The notes beneath the pieces were generated by a model. That model saw nothing but the letters and a program-made list of their open reading frames with translations. It made no database searches and was not told where the DNA came from. This document shows, one piece after another, positions 24,974 to 31,675 of a DNA stretch of 31,675 nt; the first letter of the stretch is position 1, and every line of letters starts with the position of its first letter. Where the stretch lies: contig QNBX01000035.1 in the NCBI GenBank assembly GCA_003644265.1, positions 1 through 31,675 of the forward strand. The letters run 5' to 3'. This DNA is from Planctomycetota bacterium. Lineage in GTDB: Bacteria > Planctomycetota > B15-G4. A program made the position numbers and the translations under genes.

Positions 24974-26116
24974 ATGAAGAACATGCGCATCGTTGGGGGG
25001 CTGGCGTTGATCGCCGCCCTTGCCATGGGCCCCAGCCTGGCGGCTCAGACCTACTCTGGCGTGGGCCCGGAGTACGTCGGCTCCGACGCCTGCAAGCAAT
25101 GCCATGAGGCCAAGTGGAACGACCACCGCGTCTCGGGCCACCCGTTCAAGCTGCACAAGCGCAGCGAGGTCGACACCTGGTCCGTCCCGCTGCCCTCGGG
25201 CTATGACTGGGACGACATCAGCTACGTCATTGGCGGCCACAGCTACAAGATCCGCTTCATGGACCTTGATGGCTACATCATCACCGAGTCGCCGACGGGG
25301 GAGCCCGGTAACAACCAGTACAACATCGCCACCGGCGAGTGGGTGGACTACCACGCGGGCGAGGTGGGCAAGCCTTACGACTGTGGGTCCTGCCACACCA
25401 CCGGGTTCTCACCCGAGGGCAACCAGGACGGGCTTGAGGGCATCCACGGCACCTGGCAGTTCGAAGGCATCCAGTGCGAGGAGTGCCACGGCGCCGGAGG
25501 TGACCACATCAACGCGCCTTCGTCGGCCAACATCATCCTGGACGACTCGGCCGCGGCGTGTGGCGCCTGCCACGTGCGGGGCGATCCCTTCACGGAGATC
25601 CCCGCCAAGGGCGGCTACGTGAAGCACCATGAGCAGTACAACGAGTTCCTCGCGTCGCCGCACGCCGACCTGTCTTGCGGGAGTTGCCACGACGCGCACA
25701 AGAAGTCCGAGTTCTCGATCACGACCCAGTGCGTGGACTGCCACGAGGGCTACGCCGACGTGAAGAAGGCCTTCAAGGGCCTCGGCAAGAAGCACGTGGA
25801 CTTCGGCCTGGGCTGCAAGGACTGCCACATGCCCTACATGGGCAAGTCCGCCGTCGCCTTCAACAAGTACCAGGGCGACGTTCGTAGCCACCTGTTCGAC
25901 ATCTCCACGGACAAGAACGACGAGCCGTTCACTGAAGACGGATCGTCGGCCACCGGCGTCCTCACAGGTGAGTGGGTCTGCCTCGGCTGCCACGAGAACT
26001 TCAGGAACAAGTTCGCAGCGGCCGACCTCAAGGCGCTCGCCAAGGGCAAGCCTCTGAAGTCCGTCACCTGGGCGCGCAAGTCGCTCAAGAAGATCCACAA
26101 GCCCATCAAGAAGTAG
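24974..26116 (+). CDS. Exported octahaem c-type cytochrome
   Basis: A 380-aa periplasmic multihaem cytochrome. The signal peptide (VGGLALIAALAMGPSLAA, cleavage before Gln25) sends it across the membrane, where haem is attached. I count eight CxxCH sites, beginning at residues 40, 137, 168, 196, 235, 253, 281 and 336; the many extra histidines could be distal ligands. The motif pattern resembles cytochrome c554/c-prime-type and related doubled-CxxCH proteins, which carry electrons in respiration. The electron partner and substrate cannot be told, and no reductase or cytochrome-maturation gene is near. The lysine-rich C-terminus (LKKIHKPIKK) gives a basic tail. GGAAAG (24960-24965) precedes the ATG by eight bases. 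It is monocistronic, with its own promoter at 24771. Its codon choice is less extreme in GC than the flanking genes, consistent with high expression. Confidence 0.93.
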   Translation: MKNMRIVGGLALIAALAMGPSLAAQTYSGVGPEYVGSDACKQCHEAKWNDHRVSGHPFKLHKRSEVDTWSVPLPSGYDWDDISYVIGGHSYKIRFMDLDGYIITESPTGEPGNNQYNIATGEWVDYHAGEVGKPYDCGSCHTTGFSPEGNQDGLEGIHGTWQFEGIQCEECHGAGGDHINAPSSANIILDDSAAACGACHVRGDPFTEIPAKGGYVKHHEQYNEFLASPHADLSCGSCHDAHKKSEFSITTQCVDCHEGYADVKKAFKGLGKKHVDFGLGCKDCHMPYMGKSAVAFNKYQGDVRSHLFDISTDKNDEPFTEDGSSATGVLTGEWVCLGCHENFRNKFAAADLKALAKGKPLKSVTWARKSLKKIHKPIKK

Positions 26117-26356
26117 CAGTAACCAGCGTTGCCACTGTGCAGGGCTCCGGGTGCGACTGACCCGGCGTGGCGACCTTGTGGCCGCGTTGCAGGGCTTGCT
26201 CCTGCTTCGCGGTCGCTAAGCGTCATGGGGGCTGCTCGGTAGGTGCTGCGCCAGTGGGCGCCCGATCTGCGACCGCGGCCATCCTTGGGCAAAGCAGATG
26301 GGGCGGCCCCGCAGCGCTGACCGCGGCGTCCCGGCCCGGTGGCGGCGGGCTCCCGG

Positions 26357-26632
26357 TCAGGTCCGGATCTCGAAGCCCTCGGCGTCGCACGCCGGCGCCT
26401 CGCTGGCCTGCACGCGCTGCACCTCGGCGGCTGGCGGGCCTTGCTCCATCCAGCTCAGCATGGACGCCACGGCGGGTGCAGGTCCGCTGAGCAGCGCCTC
26501 CACGCGACCGTCGGGCAGGTTGCGCACCCAGCCCGCCAGCTCCAGATCTCGGGCGCGGGCGGCGGCGGACCAGCGGTAGGCCACGCCCTGGACGCGGCCG
26601 GAGACGAGCACGTGGCGACAGATCGAGGTCAT
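26357..26632 (-). CDS. acyP: Acylphosphatase
   Basis: A 91-aa enzyme that hydrolyses acyl-phosphates. The signature SGRVQGVAYRWS contains the phosphate-binding Arg20, and Asn38 of GWVRNLPDGRVE is the second catalytic residue; the second family motif and a C-terminal FEIRT strand are complete. The length is exactly that of the family. It starts 30 bp from the divergent sulfatase-like gene. The frame continues open far upstream on this strand only as a shadow of that gene. No Shine-Dalgarno is visible; a TACCCT six bases before the ATG may be a -10 element, which would make the mRNA leaderless. The 240 bp between this gene's stop and the cytochrome gene hold nothing I recognise. Confidence 0.95.
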   Translation of the reverse strand: MTSICRHVLVSGRVQGVAYRWSAAARARDLELAGWVRNLPDGRVEALLSGPAPAVASMLSWMEQGPPAAEVQRVQASEAPACDAEGFEIRT

Positions 26633-26662
26633 GCCGCGAGGGTAGTGGGTACGATCCCCGCT

Positions 26663-28549
26663 ATGAAGCCGTCGTCCGTGTTGATCGCTGTGGTGCTGTG
26701 CTGCGTGGCGGCGGCGCGGGCGCTGGCCCTGCCCGCTCCGGGCCCTGACGAGATCACGCTGGCGCGGCCGTTCGCGCGCGACAGCGGGCACGCCTTCACC
26801 GTGGCCGCGCCCCCGAGTTGGGTGTCGGACGCTGTCGATGGCGCCCACAGCCGCCTGGTGCTCAGGGAGGACGGCGTGCCCCTCGGCCCGGCCCACGCCA
26901 GCCACGCCGACGTGCGCGCCCAGGGCGGCGGAGCCTACTCGCACTGGGATGGCTCGTTGTGGTTCTCGGCCAGCGACAACTCCGACCCCAACAGCAACGG
27001 GCGCGTGTACACGGTGGAACTGCCGCGGGCTGCTCGGGAGCTGCGCGTGCTGCCCCTGCGCGACCCCTTCGTTGCCCTGTCGTCCGAGGCCCTGGCTGTG
27101 GCCGTGGCCGGTCGTGCCGTGGTGGCCGATCGCGCGGGGCCCAGCGGCGGCGCGAGGCTGAACGGCGCGCGGCTCAGCCCCGCTCCCCGCGCGCCGCGGC
27201 TGGTGTGGTGGTACACCATCGACGCGCTGCGCACGGACACCGCGCGGGCCTTGCTGGACGACGGCAGCCCGCTCATGCCTGCCCTGGACGCGTTCCGGCG
27301 CGAGGCCGTGGACTTCGAGGCGGCCTACGCCCAGGCCAGCTTCACCAAGACCTCGAGCGCCTCCATGTTCACCGGGCTGTGGCCCCAGCGGCACGGCGTC
27401 ATGCACGGTGTGGTGCCGGTCTGGCCCGAGGGCGGCACGCTGGTGTTCGACCTCGACCCGCGCTTCTACACCCTGGCTGAGTTCCTGTCCGACTTCGGCT
27501 ACGAGACCTGGACGCACCCGTTCACGATCCATGTGCGACCGGGCGACGGCATGTTGCAGGGCTTCGACCACACCGACCTGGCCAGCGGCCGGGCCGCGCC
27601 GATCGCGCAGCTGCCCGAGCGGCTCTTCGCCTACGAGCACATCCTGGGGTTGCACGGCCCTTACGCGCCGTCCGACGCGGCCCGCGCGCGCCTGGGCTCG
27701 CCTGCGCCGACGCAGATCGACCCGGCCTCCACGGATTGGTTCTACCGCCCGCTCGACCCGGCCCAGGTGGGAGAGCTGCGCGAGGCCTACCGCGGCGAGG
27801 CCATCGACTCCGACGCCCAGCTGCAGCGGCGGCTCGAGTGGCTGCGCGGCTCGGGTCTCTGGGATGACGCACTGATCATCGTCAGCGCCGATCACGGCGA
27901 GGAGTTCCTCGAGCACGGCGCGACCCAGCATTCGGTGCAGCTCTACGAGGAGCTGGTGCACGTGCCGCTGCTGGTGAAGTTTCCCGCCGACGACGCCTGG
28001 GCCGCGCGCCACGGCCAGCGCGTGCCGCAGCGCGTGCGCCTGATCGACCTGTTTCCCACGCTGGTCGAGATGCTGGCGGGCGATGAGCAGGCGCTGCCCT
28101 ACGCACTGGACGGCCGCAGCCTGGGGCCCGTGCTCACGGGCGAGGAGAGCGACCCCTTCGCGCGCGATGTGCTTTGTCGCGTGTCGTTCACCACACAGGT
28201 GGAAGGTCGCCAGGACGCGGCGCTGTATGTCACCGATTCGATCACGGCGGGGCGCCTGAAGGCACACCTCGGCTGGCGCATCCGCTCCAGTCAGGACCCG
28301 GCCGGGCGGCCCTTCGCGCAGGGTGACGAGCTGGCCGAGTTGTACGACGTGGCCGCCGACCCCGGGGAGCTCCGGGACCTCGCAGACCGTCGCGCCGACG
28401 CGCTCGACGACCTGGCCCGGCGCCTGCGTCGCGCCTTCGTGCCGCTGCTGCCCCATGGCGTCGAGCTGGAGCAGCTGCTGTCGGCGGACGCAGACGACCT
28501 GGACCCCGGGCTGCTGGCGGCCATGCGCGAGCTGGGCTACCTGCGCTGA
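26663..28549 (+). CDS. Exported sulfatase-like hydrolase (alkaline phosphatase superfamily)
   Basis: A 628-aa protein with signal peptide (SSVLIAVVLCCVAAARALA), an N-terminal beta region (about 27-175) and a sulfatase-fold domain. Metal-binding residues are visible as Asp187 and Asp192 in TIDALRTDT and Asp410-His411 in SADHGEEFLEHG. At the nucleophile position the sequence is SFTKTSSASMFTGLWPQRHG: the Cys/Ser of the C/S-x-P-x-R sulfatase signature is replaced by Thr228 and the Pro and Arg are absent. A formylglycine cannot form, so Thr may act directly, as in some phosphotransferases and phosphodiesterases of the superfamily. The substrate is unknown. The C-terminus (MRELGYLR) resembles that of many sulfatase-like proteins. 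It is divergent from acyP; a possible -10 (TACGAT, 26650-26655) would give an almost leaderless mRNA. Confidence 0.88.
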   Translation: MKPSSVLIAVVLCCVAAARALALPAPGPDEITLARPFARDSGHAFTVAAPPSWVSDAVDGAHSRLVLREDGVPLGPAHASHADVRAQGGGAYSHWDGSLWFSASDNSDPNSNGRVYTVELPRAARELRVLPLRDPFVALSSEALAVAVAGRAVVADRAGPSGGARLNGARLSPAPRAPRLVWWYTIDALRTDTARALLDDGSPLMPALDAFRREAVDFEAAYAQASFTKTSSASMFTGLWPQRHGVMHGVVPVWPEGGTLVFDLDPRFYTLAEFLSDFGYETWTHPFTIHVRPGDGMLQGFDHTDLASGRAAPIAQLPERLFAYEHILGLHGPYAPSDAARARLGSPAPTQIDPASTDWFYRPLDPAQVGELREAYRGEAIDSDAQLQRRLEWLRGSGLWDDALIIVSADHGEEFLEHGATQHSVQLYEELVHVPLLVKFPADDAWAARHGQRVPQRVRLIDLFPTLVEMLAGDEQALPYALDGRSLGPVLTGEESDPFARDVLCRVSFTTQVEGRQDAALYVTDSITAGRLKAHLGWRIRSSQDPAGRPFAQGDELAELYDVAADPGELRDLADRRADALDDLARRLRRAFVPLLPHGVELEQLLSADADDLDPGLLAAMRELGYLR

Positions 28550-28607
28550 GAAGCGCGCGGTTGACCGGTATGCTCGCCGCTCACAGATCTCCACGAGACC
28601 AGCAGCC

Positions 28608-29090
28608 ATGAGCGCCCCAGCACTGAACGTGTACCTCTCGGGTGAGATCCACAGCGACTGGCGCCAACGCCTGATCTCCGGCGCGGCGGCGGCCGACCTG
28701 CCCGTGAGCTTCAGCGGCCCCGTAAGCGACCACGCCTCCAGCGACGATTGCGGTGTGGCGCTCCTGGGGGACGAGCCAGCCAGCTTCTGGAAGGACCGCA
28801 AGGGCGCCGGCGTCAACGCCATCCGCACGCGCACGCTGCTGGCTCGTGCCGACGTGGTGGTGGTGCGTTTCGGCGACAAGTACCGCCAGTGGAACGCGGC
28901 CTTCGACGCCGGCTGGGCCGCGGCCCAGGGCAAGCCACTGGTGACCCTGCACCACGAGTCCCTCGACCACGCGCTCAAGGAAGTGGACGCGGCCGCCTGC
29001 GCCGTGGCGCGCGATCCCGAGCAGGTGCTGGGCGTGCTGCGCTACGTGCTCACCGGCGAGCTATCCCGCGAGGCACGGCCAGTGCGGTGA
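28608..29090 (+). CDS. ytoQ: YtoQ family protein
   Basis: A 160-aa protein that matches my knowledge of the YtoQ family along its whole length: LNVYLSGEIHSDWR at the start, SDHASSDDCGVALLGDE, FWKDRKGAGVNAIRTRTLL, DVVVVRFGDKYRQWNAAFDAG and the HALKEVDAAACAV helix. The function is not established; the fold is thought to resemble nucleoside 2-deoxyribosyltransferase-like Rossmann proteins. It is cytoplasmic. It begins 58 bp after the sulfatase-like gene and may have its own promoter (TATGCT at 28569-28574). Its last 30 bp overlap the end of the convergent deacetylase-family gene. Confidence 0.93.
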   Translation: MSAPALNVYLSGEIHSDWRQRLISGAAAADLPVSFSGPVSDHASSDDCGVALLGDEPASFWKDRKGAGVNAIRTRTLLARADVVVVRFGDKYRQWNAAFDAGWAAAQGKPLVTLHHESLDHALKEVDAAACAVARDPEQVLGVLRYVLTGELSREARPVR

Positions 29091-30101
29091 GAGGGCGCGG
29101 CGCACCTCGCGCTCCACCCGGCGCGCGGCGTCGCTGACAGCACCATCCACGGCCAGCGCGGGCGGGCTCGCCGCGCTCATGACGGACAGCCCCGCGCGCA
29201 CGCCGGCCACCACGCCGTCGAGGGCGTAGCCCCCTTCCAGCAGGGCGACCATGCGCCGTGGACACGACTCCTCGGCCCAGCCGCGGAAGATCGAGAAGAG
29301 CGCCGCGAAGCCCGCCTCGGTCAGGGCCAGGTCGCCCAGGGGATCCTTGTGCCAGGTGTCGAAGCCGGCCGAGACGATGATCAGCTCAGGCGCGAAGCGC
29401 CGCACGACCGGGCTCACGCAGGACCGGTACAGGTGCACCAGGTCGGCGTCGCCGAGCCCTGCGGGCAGGGGCAGGTTGAGCGTGTAGCCCGCGCCCGCGC
29501 CGGCGCCCACCTCGCCCGAGGCGCCGGTGCCGGGGAAGTACGGAAAGCGGTGGCTGCTGACGTACATGACGTCGGCGCGCTCCCAGAAGCTGTGCTGGGT
29601 GCCGTTGCCGTGATGCACGTCGGGGTCCACCACCAGCACGCGTCGGCAGCCCAGCTGACGCACGGCGTGCTCGGCCGCCAGCGCCGCGTTGTTGAACAGG
29701 CAGAAGCCCATGGCGCCCGAGGCCTCGGCGTGGTGGCCCGGGGGGCGGCACAAGACGAACGCGCCCTGCGCCTGGTCGGCCAGTACGGCCTCGACGGCCT
29801 GGATCGCGCCACCCGCCGCCAGCAGCGCCGCCTGGTGGCTGCCTGCGCTGGCGGCGGTGTCCGCGTCAAGCTGGGTGTGCGCTTGCCCCGCGCTGGACTC
29901 CACTTGCGCTACGTGCGCGGCGGTGTGCACGGCCAGCAGTTGCTCGCGCGTGGCGGCGCGCGGCGTGGCGCTGGTCGTACCGGCGATGGGTTCGGCGTCC
30001 AGGCTGGCGTACACGGCCTCGAGGCGCGCGCGTCGCTCGGGGTGTCCCGGCCCCGGGTCGTGCTCCAAGAAGCGGTCGTCGCGCAGGATGAGGGTGTCCA
30101 C
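29061..30101 (-). CDS. Histone deacetylase family protein (acetylpolyamine/acetoin-type amidohydrolase)
   Basis: A 346-aa zinc amidohydrolase that removes acetyl groups from lysine side chains or polyamines. It has the active-site pair His123-His124 in PPGHHAEASGAMGFCLFNN and zinc ligands Asp161 and His163 in VVDPDVHHGNGT and Asp248 in VSAGFDTWHKDPLG; the closing LLEGGY motif is present. The physiological substrate cannot be read from the sequence. The GTG at 30101 gives MDTLILRDDRFLEH, the normal N-terminus of the family (substrate-side loop D-x-R-x-x-x-H). The open frame continues upstream but would overlap the divergent glycosyltransferase gene. No good ribosome site precedes it. Its 3' end overlaps ytoQ by 30 bp. 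Confidence 0.93.
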   Translation of the reverse strand: MDTLILRDDRFLEHDPGPGHPERRARLEAVYASLDAEPIAGTTSATPRAATREQLLAVHTAAHVAQVESSAGQAHTQLDADTAASAGSHQAALLAAGGAIQAVEAVLADQAQGAFVLCRPPGHHAEASGAMGFCLFNNAALAAEHAVRQLGCRRVLVVDPDVHHGNGTQHSFWERADVMYVSSHRFPYFPGTGASGEVGAGAGAGYTLNLPLPAGLGDADLVHLYRSCVSPVVRRFAPELIIVSAGFDTWHKDPLGDLALTEAGFAALFSIFRGWAEESCPRRMVALLEGGYALDGVVAGVRAGLSVMSAASPPALAVDGAVSDAARRVEREVRRALSPHWPCLAG

Positions 30102-30109
30102 GGAGGGGC

Positions 30110-30119
30110 AGGGTACCCT
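30110..30119. promoter_or_regulatory. Palindrome between divergent starts
   Basis: AGGGTACCCT is a perfect 10-bp palindrome, with outer GGAGGG (30102-30107) and CCCTCC (30116-30121) also complementary. It fills the 25-bp gap between the GTG starts of the deacetylase-family and glycosyltransferase genes and could be a shared operator or mutual Shine-Dalgarno source. Confidence 0.35.
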
Positions 30120-30126
30120 CCGCGGC

Positions 30127-31413
30127 GTGCTGCCTCGCTCTCCGCTCATCCGCGTCGCCTTGCTGCTGCTCACGCTGCTGGTGGGGGGCGTGGCGGTGGA
30201 GCGCGCCGGACGCGAGAGCAACGACTTCGACGGCTTCCACCGCGCGGCCGTGCAGGTGGCGCAGCAGCGTTCGCTGAGCCTCGAGAAGTCGGTGGAACGC
30301 TACCTGCCCAGCTTCTCCGTGCTGCTGTCGCCGTTGGGTTGGCTGCCGCTGCAGGTGGCGGCGAGCGTGTGGTTCCTGTTGAACCTGTGCGCCATCGCCG
30401 GCTTGCCGCGGGAACTGCAGCGCCTCTCGGGGGTGCCGCCGGCGGGGCAGCGCGCGGCCTTCCTGGTGGCGCTGCCGTTCCTGGTCAACGACCTGGGCCT
30501 GGGCCAGAGCGGTCCGCTGCTGCTGTGGCTGGCGACGGCAGGCGTGGCGCGCTGCGTGGGCGTTGAGGCTCGCGACGAACGCAGCGCGGCGCTGTTCGGC
30601 GGCGGCCTGCTGGCGCTGGCGGCGGCGCTCAAGCTGCTCCCGGCGGGCTTGCTGGTGGTGCCGCTGCTGCTGGCTGGCCCGCGCCGGAGGCTGGCGAGTC
30701 TGGCGGGCTTCGTGGGGGCGGGCGTTCTGGTGGCCGGCCTGTGCGTCTGGGTGCTGGGGTCCGGGCCGGCATGGGAGGGGCTCACCCGCTGGCGCACGGA
30801 GATGTTCGATCAGACGCCGGCGCGCATGGTGCTGCTGGACCGCTCCCTGCGCCACGGCAACCAGAGCCTGTGGATCGCGAGCTGGCGCACCTTCGGCGAC
30901 ACGAGCAGCGTGCGGGTGCGCGACTGGCCGCGCGTGGCCTCGCTGCCCGACGACGTGGTCTGGACGGCGGTCAGCCTGGGCCTGGCGGGGCTGATGGCGC
31001 TGGGCGCGGCGGCGGCGCGTTCGGCCCGGCGGCGATTGGCCAGCGCCGCCACAGCGAACCACCCCGCCGCGGACGCGGCGGCGGCGACGCAGCGGGGAGG
31101 TGCCGCGCTCGCGTCAGCGCGCGACCCGCCGGATGCGTTCAGCGTTGAGCCTGGGCTGCAGCTCTTCGCCCTGGCCTGCCTGGGCATGCTCTTCGTGTCG
31201 CCGCTGGTCTGGACGCACTACTTTCTGTGGTTGCTGCCGGGGGTGTTGGCGCTGCGTCAGCGCCCGCGCCTGGTGATGTGGGCGGGCTGGGCCTTCGTGT
31301 TGGGGCTGGCGTCGCCGGCGCTGCGCTCGCTGGGCTGGCACATGGCCTTTGCCGTGGCGCTGTTCGTGCTGCTGGCGTTGGACGTGCTGCGAGCGGGGCG
31401 CGCGCGTAGGTAG
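30127..31413 (+). CDS. Membrane glycosyltransferase, GT87/DUF2029 type
   Basis: A 428-aa integral membrane protein with about nine or ten hydrophobic segments (for example LIRVALLLLTLLVGGVAV, VWFLLNLCAIAGL, LFGGGLLALAAALKLLPAGL, LFALACLGMLFVSPLVW). The first extracytoplasmic loop has the acidic ESNDFDGFHRAA, where the family keeps its catalytic Asp, then the family-like GQSGPLLLWLATAG and the LVWTHYFLWLLPG segment near the end. Such enzymes transfer mannose or other sugars from polyprenyl-phosphate donors on the outer face of the membrane; the substrate here is unknown. A hydrophilic Ala/Arg-rich loop (about 300-337) interrupts the C-terminal half. The start may be GTG 30127 (chosen) or ATG 30088, which would overlap the divergent gene. 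Confidence 0.85.
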   Translation: MLPRSPLIRVALLLLTLLVGGVAVERAGRESNDFDGFHRAAVQVAQQRSLSLEKSVERYLPSFSVLLSPLGWLPLQVAASVWFLLNLCAIAGLPRELQRLSGVPPAGQRAAFLVALPFLVNDLGLGQSGPLLLWLATAGVARCVGVEARDERSAALFGGGLLALAAALKLLPAGLLVVPLLLAGPRRRLASLAGFVGAGVLVAGLCVWVLGSGPAWEGLTRWRTEMFDQTPARMVLLDRSLRHGNQSLWIASWRTFGDTSSVRVRDWPRVASLPDDVVWTAVSLGLAGLMALGAAAARSARRRLASAATANHPAADAAAATQRGGAALASARDPPDAFSVEPGLQLFALACLGMLFVSPLVWTHYFLWLLPGVLALRQRPRLVMWAGWAFVLGLASPALRSLGWHMAFAVALFVLLALDVLRAGRARR

Positions 31414-31479
31414 GACGACGTGGAGGCCTGCGCGACCGACCGTGAGGACCGGACAGGCGTCGATGCGGCCCAGACATGA

Positions 31480-31514
31480 GGCGGGGCGGCCGCCGTGAGG
31501 GAGACCGCCCCGCC
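31480..31514. terminator. GC-rich hairpin between convergent genes
   Basis: GGCGGGGCGG (31480-31489) pairs perfectly with CCGCCCCGCC (31505-31514), 15-nt loop. It sits between the stops of the glycosyltransferase and the minus-strand gene at 31540, as expected of a two-way terminator. No T run on either side. Confidence 0.55.
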
Positions 31515-31539
31515 GTGATCGCTCAGCTGCTCGTTCTGC

Positions 31540-31675
31540 TCAGTCGACGAACGTGATGCGCAGCGCGTCGCCCCACGCCGTGTTCGACGGATGCGCCGCG
31601 CCCGGGTCGAGCACCGCAAACTGCGTGATCACCCACAGGCCGGGCAGGATCGGGTCGTTGGGGATGGGCGCCGAG
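31540..31675 (-). CDS. C-terminus of an exported-type protein (cut by window end)
   Basis: The last 44 codons of a minus-strand gene that begins beyond the window; there is no start codon here. The readable end runs PILPGLWVITQFAVLDPGAA and finishes WGDALRITFVD followed by TGA. It resembles the C-terminal beta module that closes many planctomycete exported proteins (aromatic-Q-x-x-hydrophobic-D, then a short beta strand) and is similar in style to the end of the exported protein at 15345-15983. Its function cannot be told from this fragment. The hairpin at 31480-31514 follows its stop by 25 bp. Confidence 0.65.
   Translation of the reverse strand, partial: SAPIPNDPILPGLWVITQFAVLDPGAAHPSNTAWGDALRITFVD

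Overview
The window is about 31.7 kb of dense, very GC-rich bacterial chromosome with GTG starts, 1-4 bp start/stop overlaps and many exported proteins. I infer a planctomycete-like bacterium (Planctomycetota, possibly one of the poorly cultured lineages). The basis is two divergent ECF-type sigma factors, one with a long C-terminal extension; exported peptidases carrying DxDxDG loops; a sulfatase-like enzyme; an exported multihaem cytochrome; and two exported proteins (15345-15983 and the partial gene at 31540) with a C-terminal beta module I associate with that phylum. The phylum call is inference. No phage, insertion sequence, CRISPR array, rRNA or tRNA was seen.

Layout. 1-5.7 kb: a two-component system (histidine kinase cut by the window edge, then an OmpR-type regulator) followed by a large exported HEAT-repeat protein; a tandem 11-bp direct repeat of OmpR/PhoB geometry lies between regulator and HEAT gene. 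5.7-9.0 kb, minus strand: an exported subtilisin-like protease and a pterin carbinolamine dehydratase. 9.4-13.8 kb, plus strand: dapA-like and aspartate kinase genes overlapping by 4 bp (entry to the lysine/threonine pathway), then an exported gamma-glutamyltransferase. 13.7-17.5 kb, minus strand: a regulatory cluster (long sigma factor, exported protein, second sigma factor, zinc-finger anti-sigma-like protein). 17.5-18.0 kb: a non-coding stretch crowded with hairpins. 18.0-20.1 kb, minus strand: an alpha-glucan phosphorylase. 20.2-24.7 kb, plus strand: two tandem M14 carboxypeptidase-like genes, the first without its zinc ligands, then truB. 25-26.1 kb: an octahaem cytochrome c with its own promoter. 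26.3-29.1 kb: acylphosphatase divergent from a sulfatase-like enzyme, then ytoQ. 29.1-31.4 kb: a histone-deacetylase-family hydrolase divergent from a GT87-type membrane glycosyltransferase. The window ends inside a minus-strand exported protein.

The least ordinary parts are: (i) the sigma-factor cluster, where a roughly 58-residue domain is fused to one sigma factor and occurs again in the anti-sigma-like protein beside the paralogous sigma factor; (ii) four hairpins in 160 bp upstream of the long sigma factor, including a 76-nt element with two 13-pair helices; (iii) the predicted M14 pseudoenzyme translated in overlap with its active paralogue; (iv) a (Thr-Gly-Ser-Gly)n minisatellite inside a conserved C-terminal loop of the gamma-glutamyltransferase. 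Everything here comes from reading the sequence; no database search or folding program was run.
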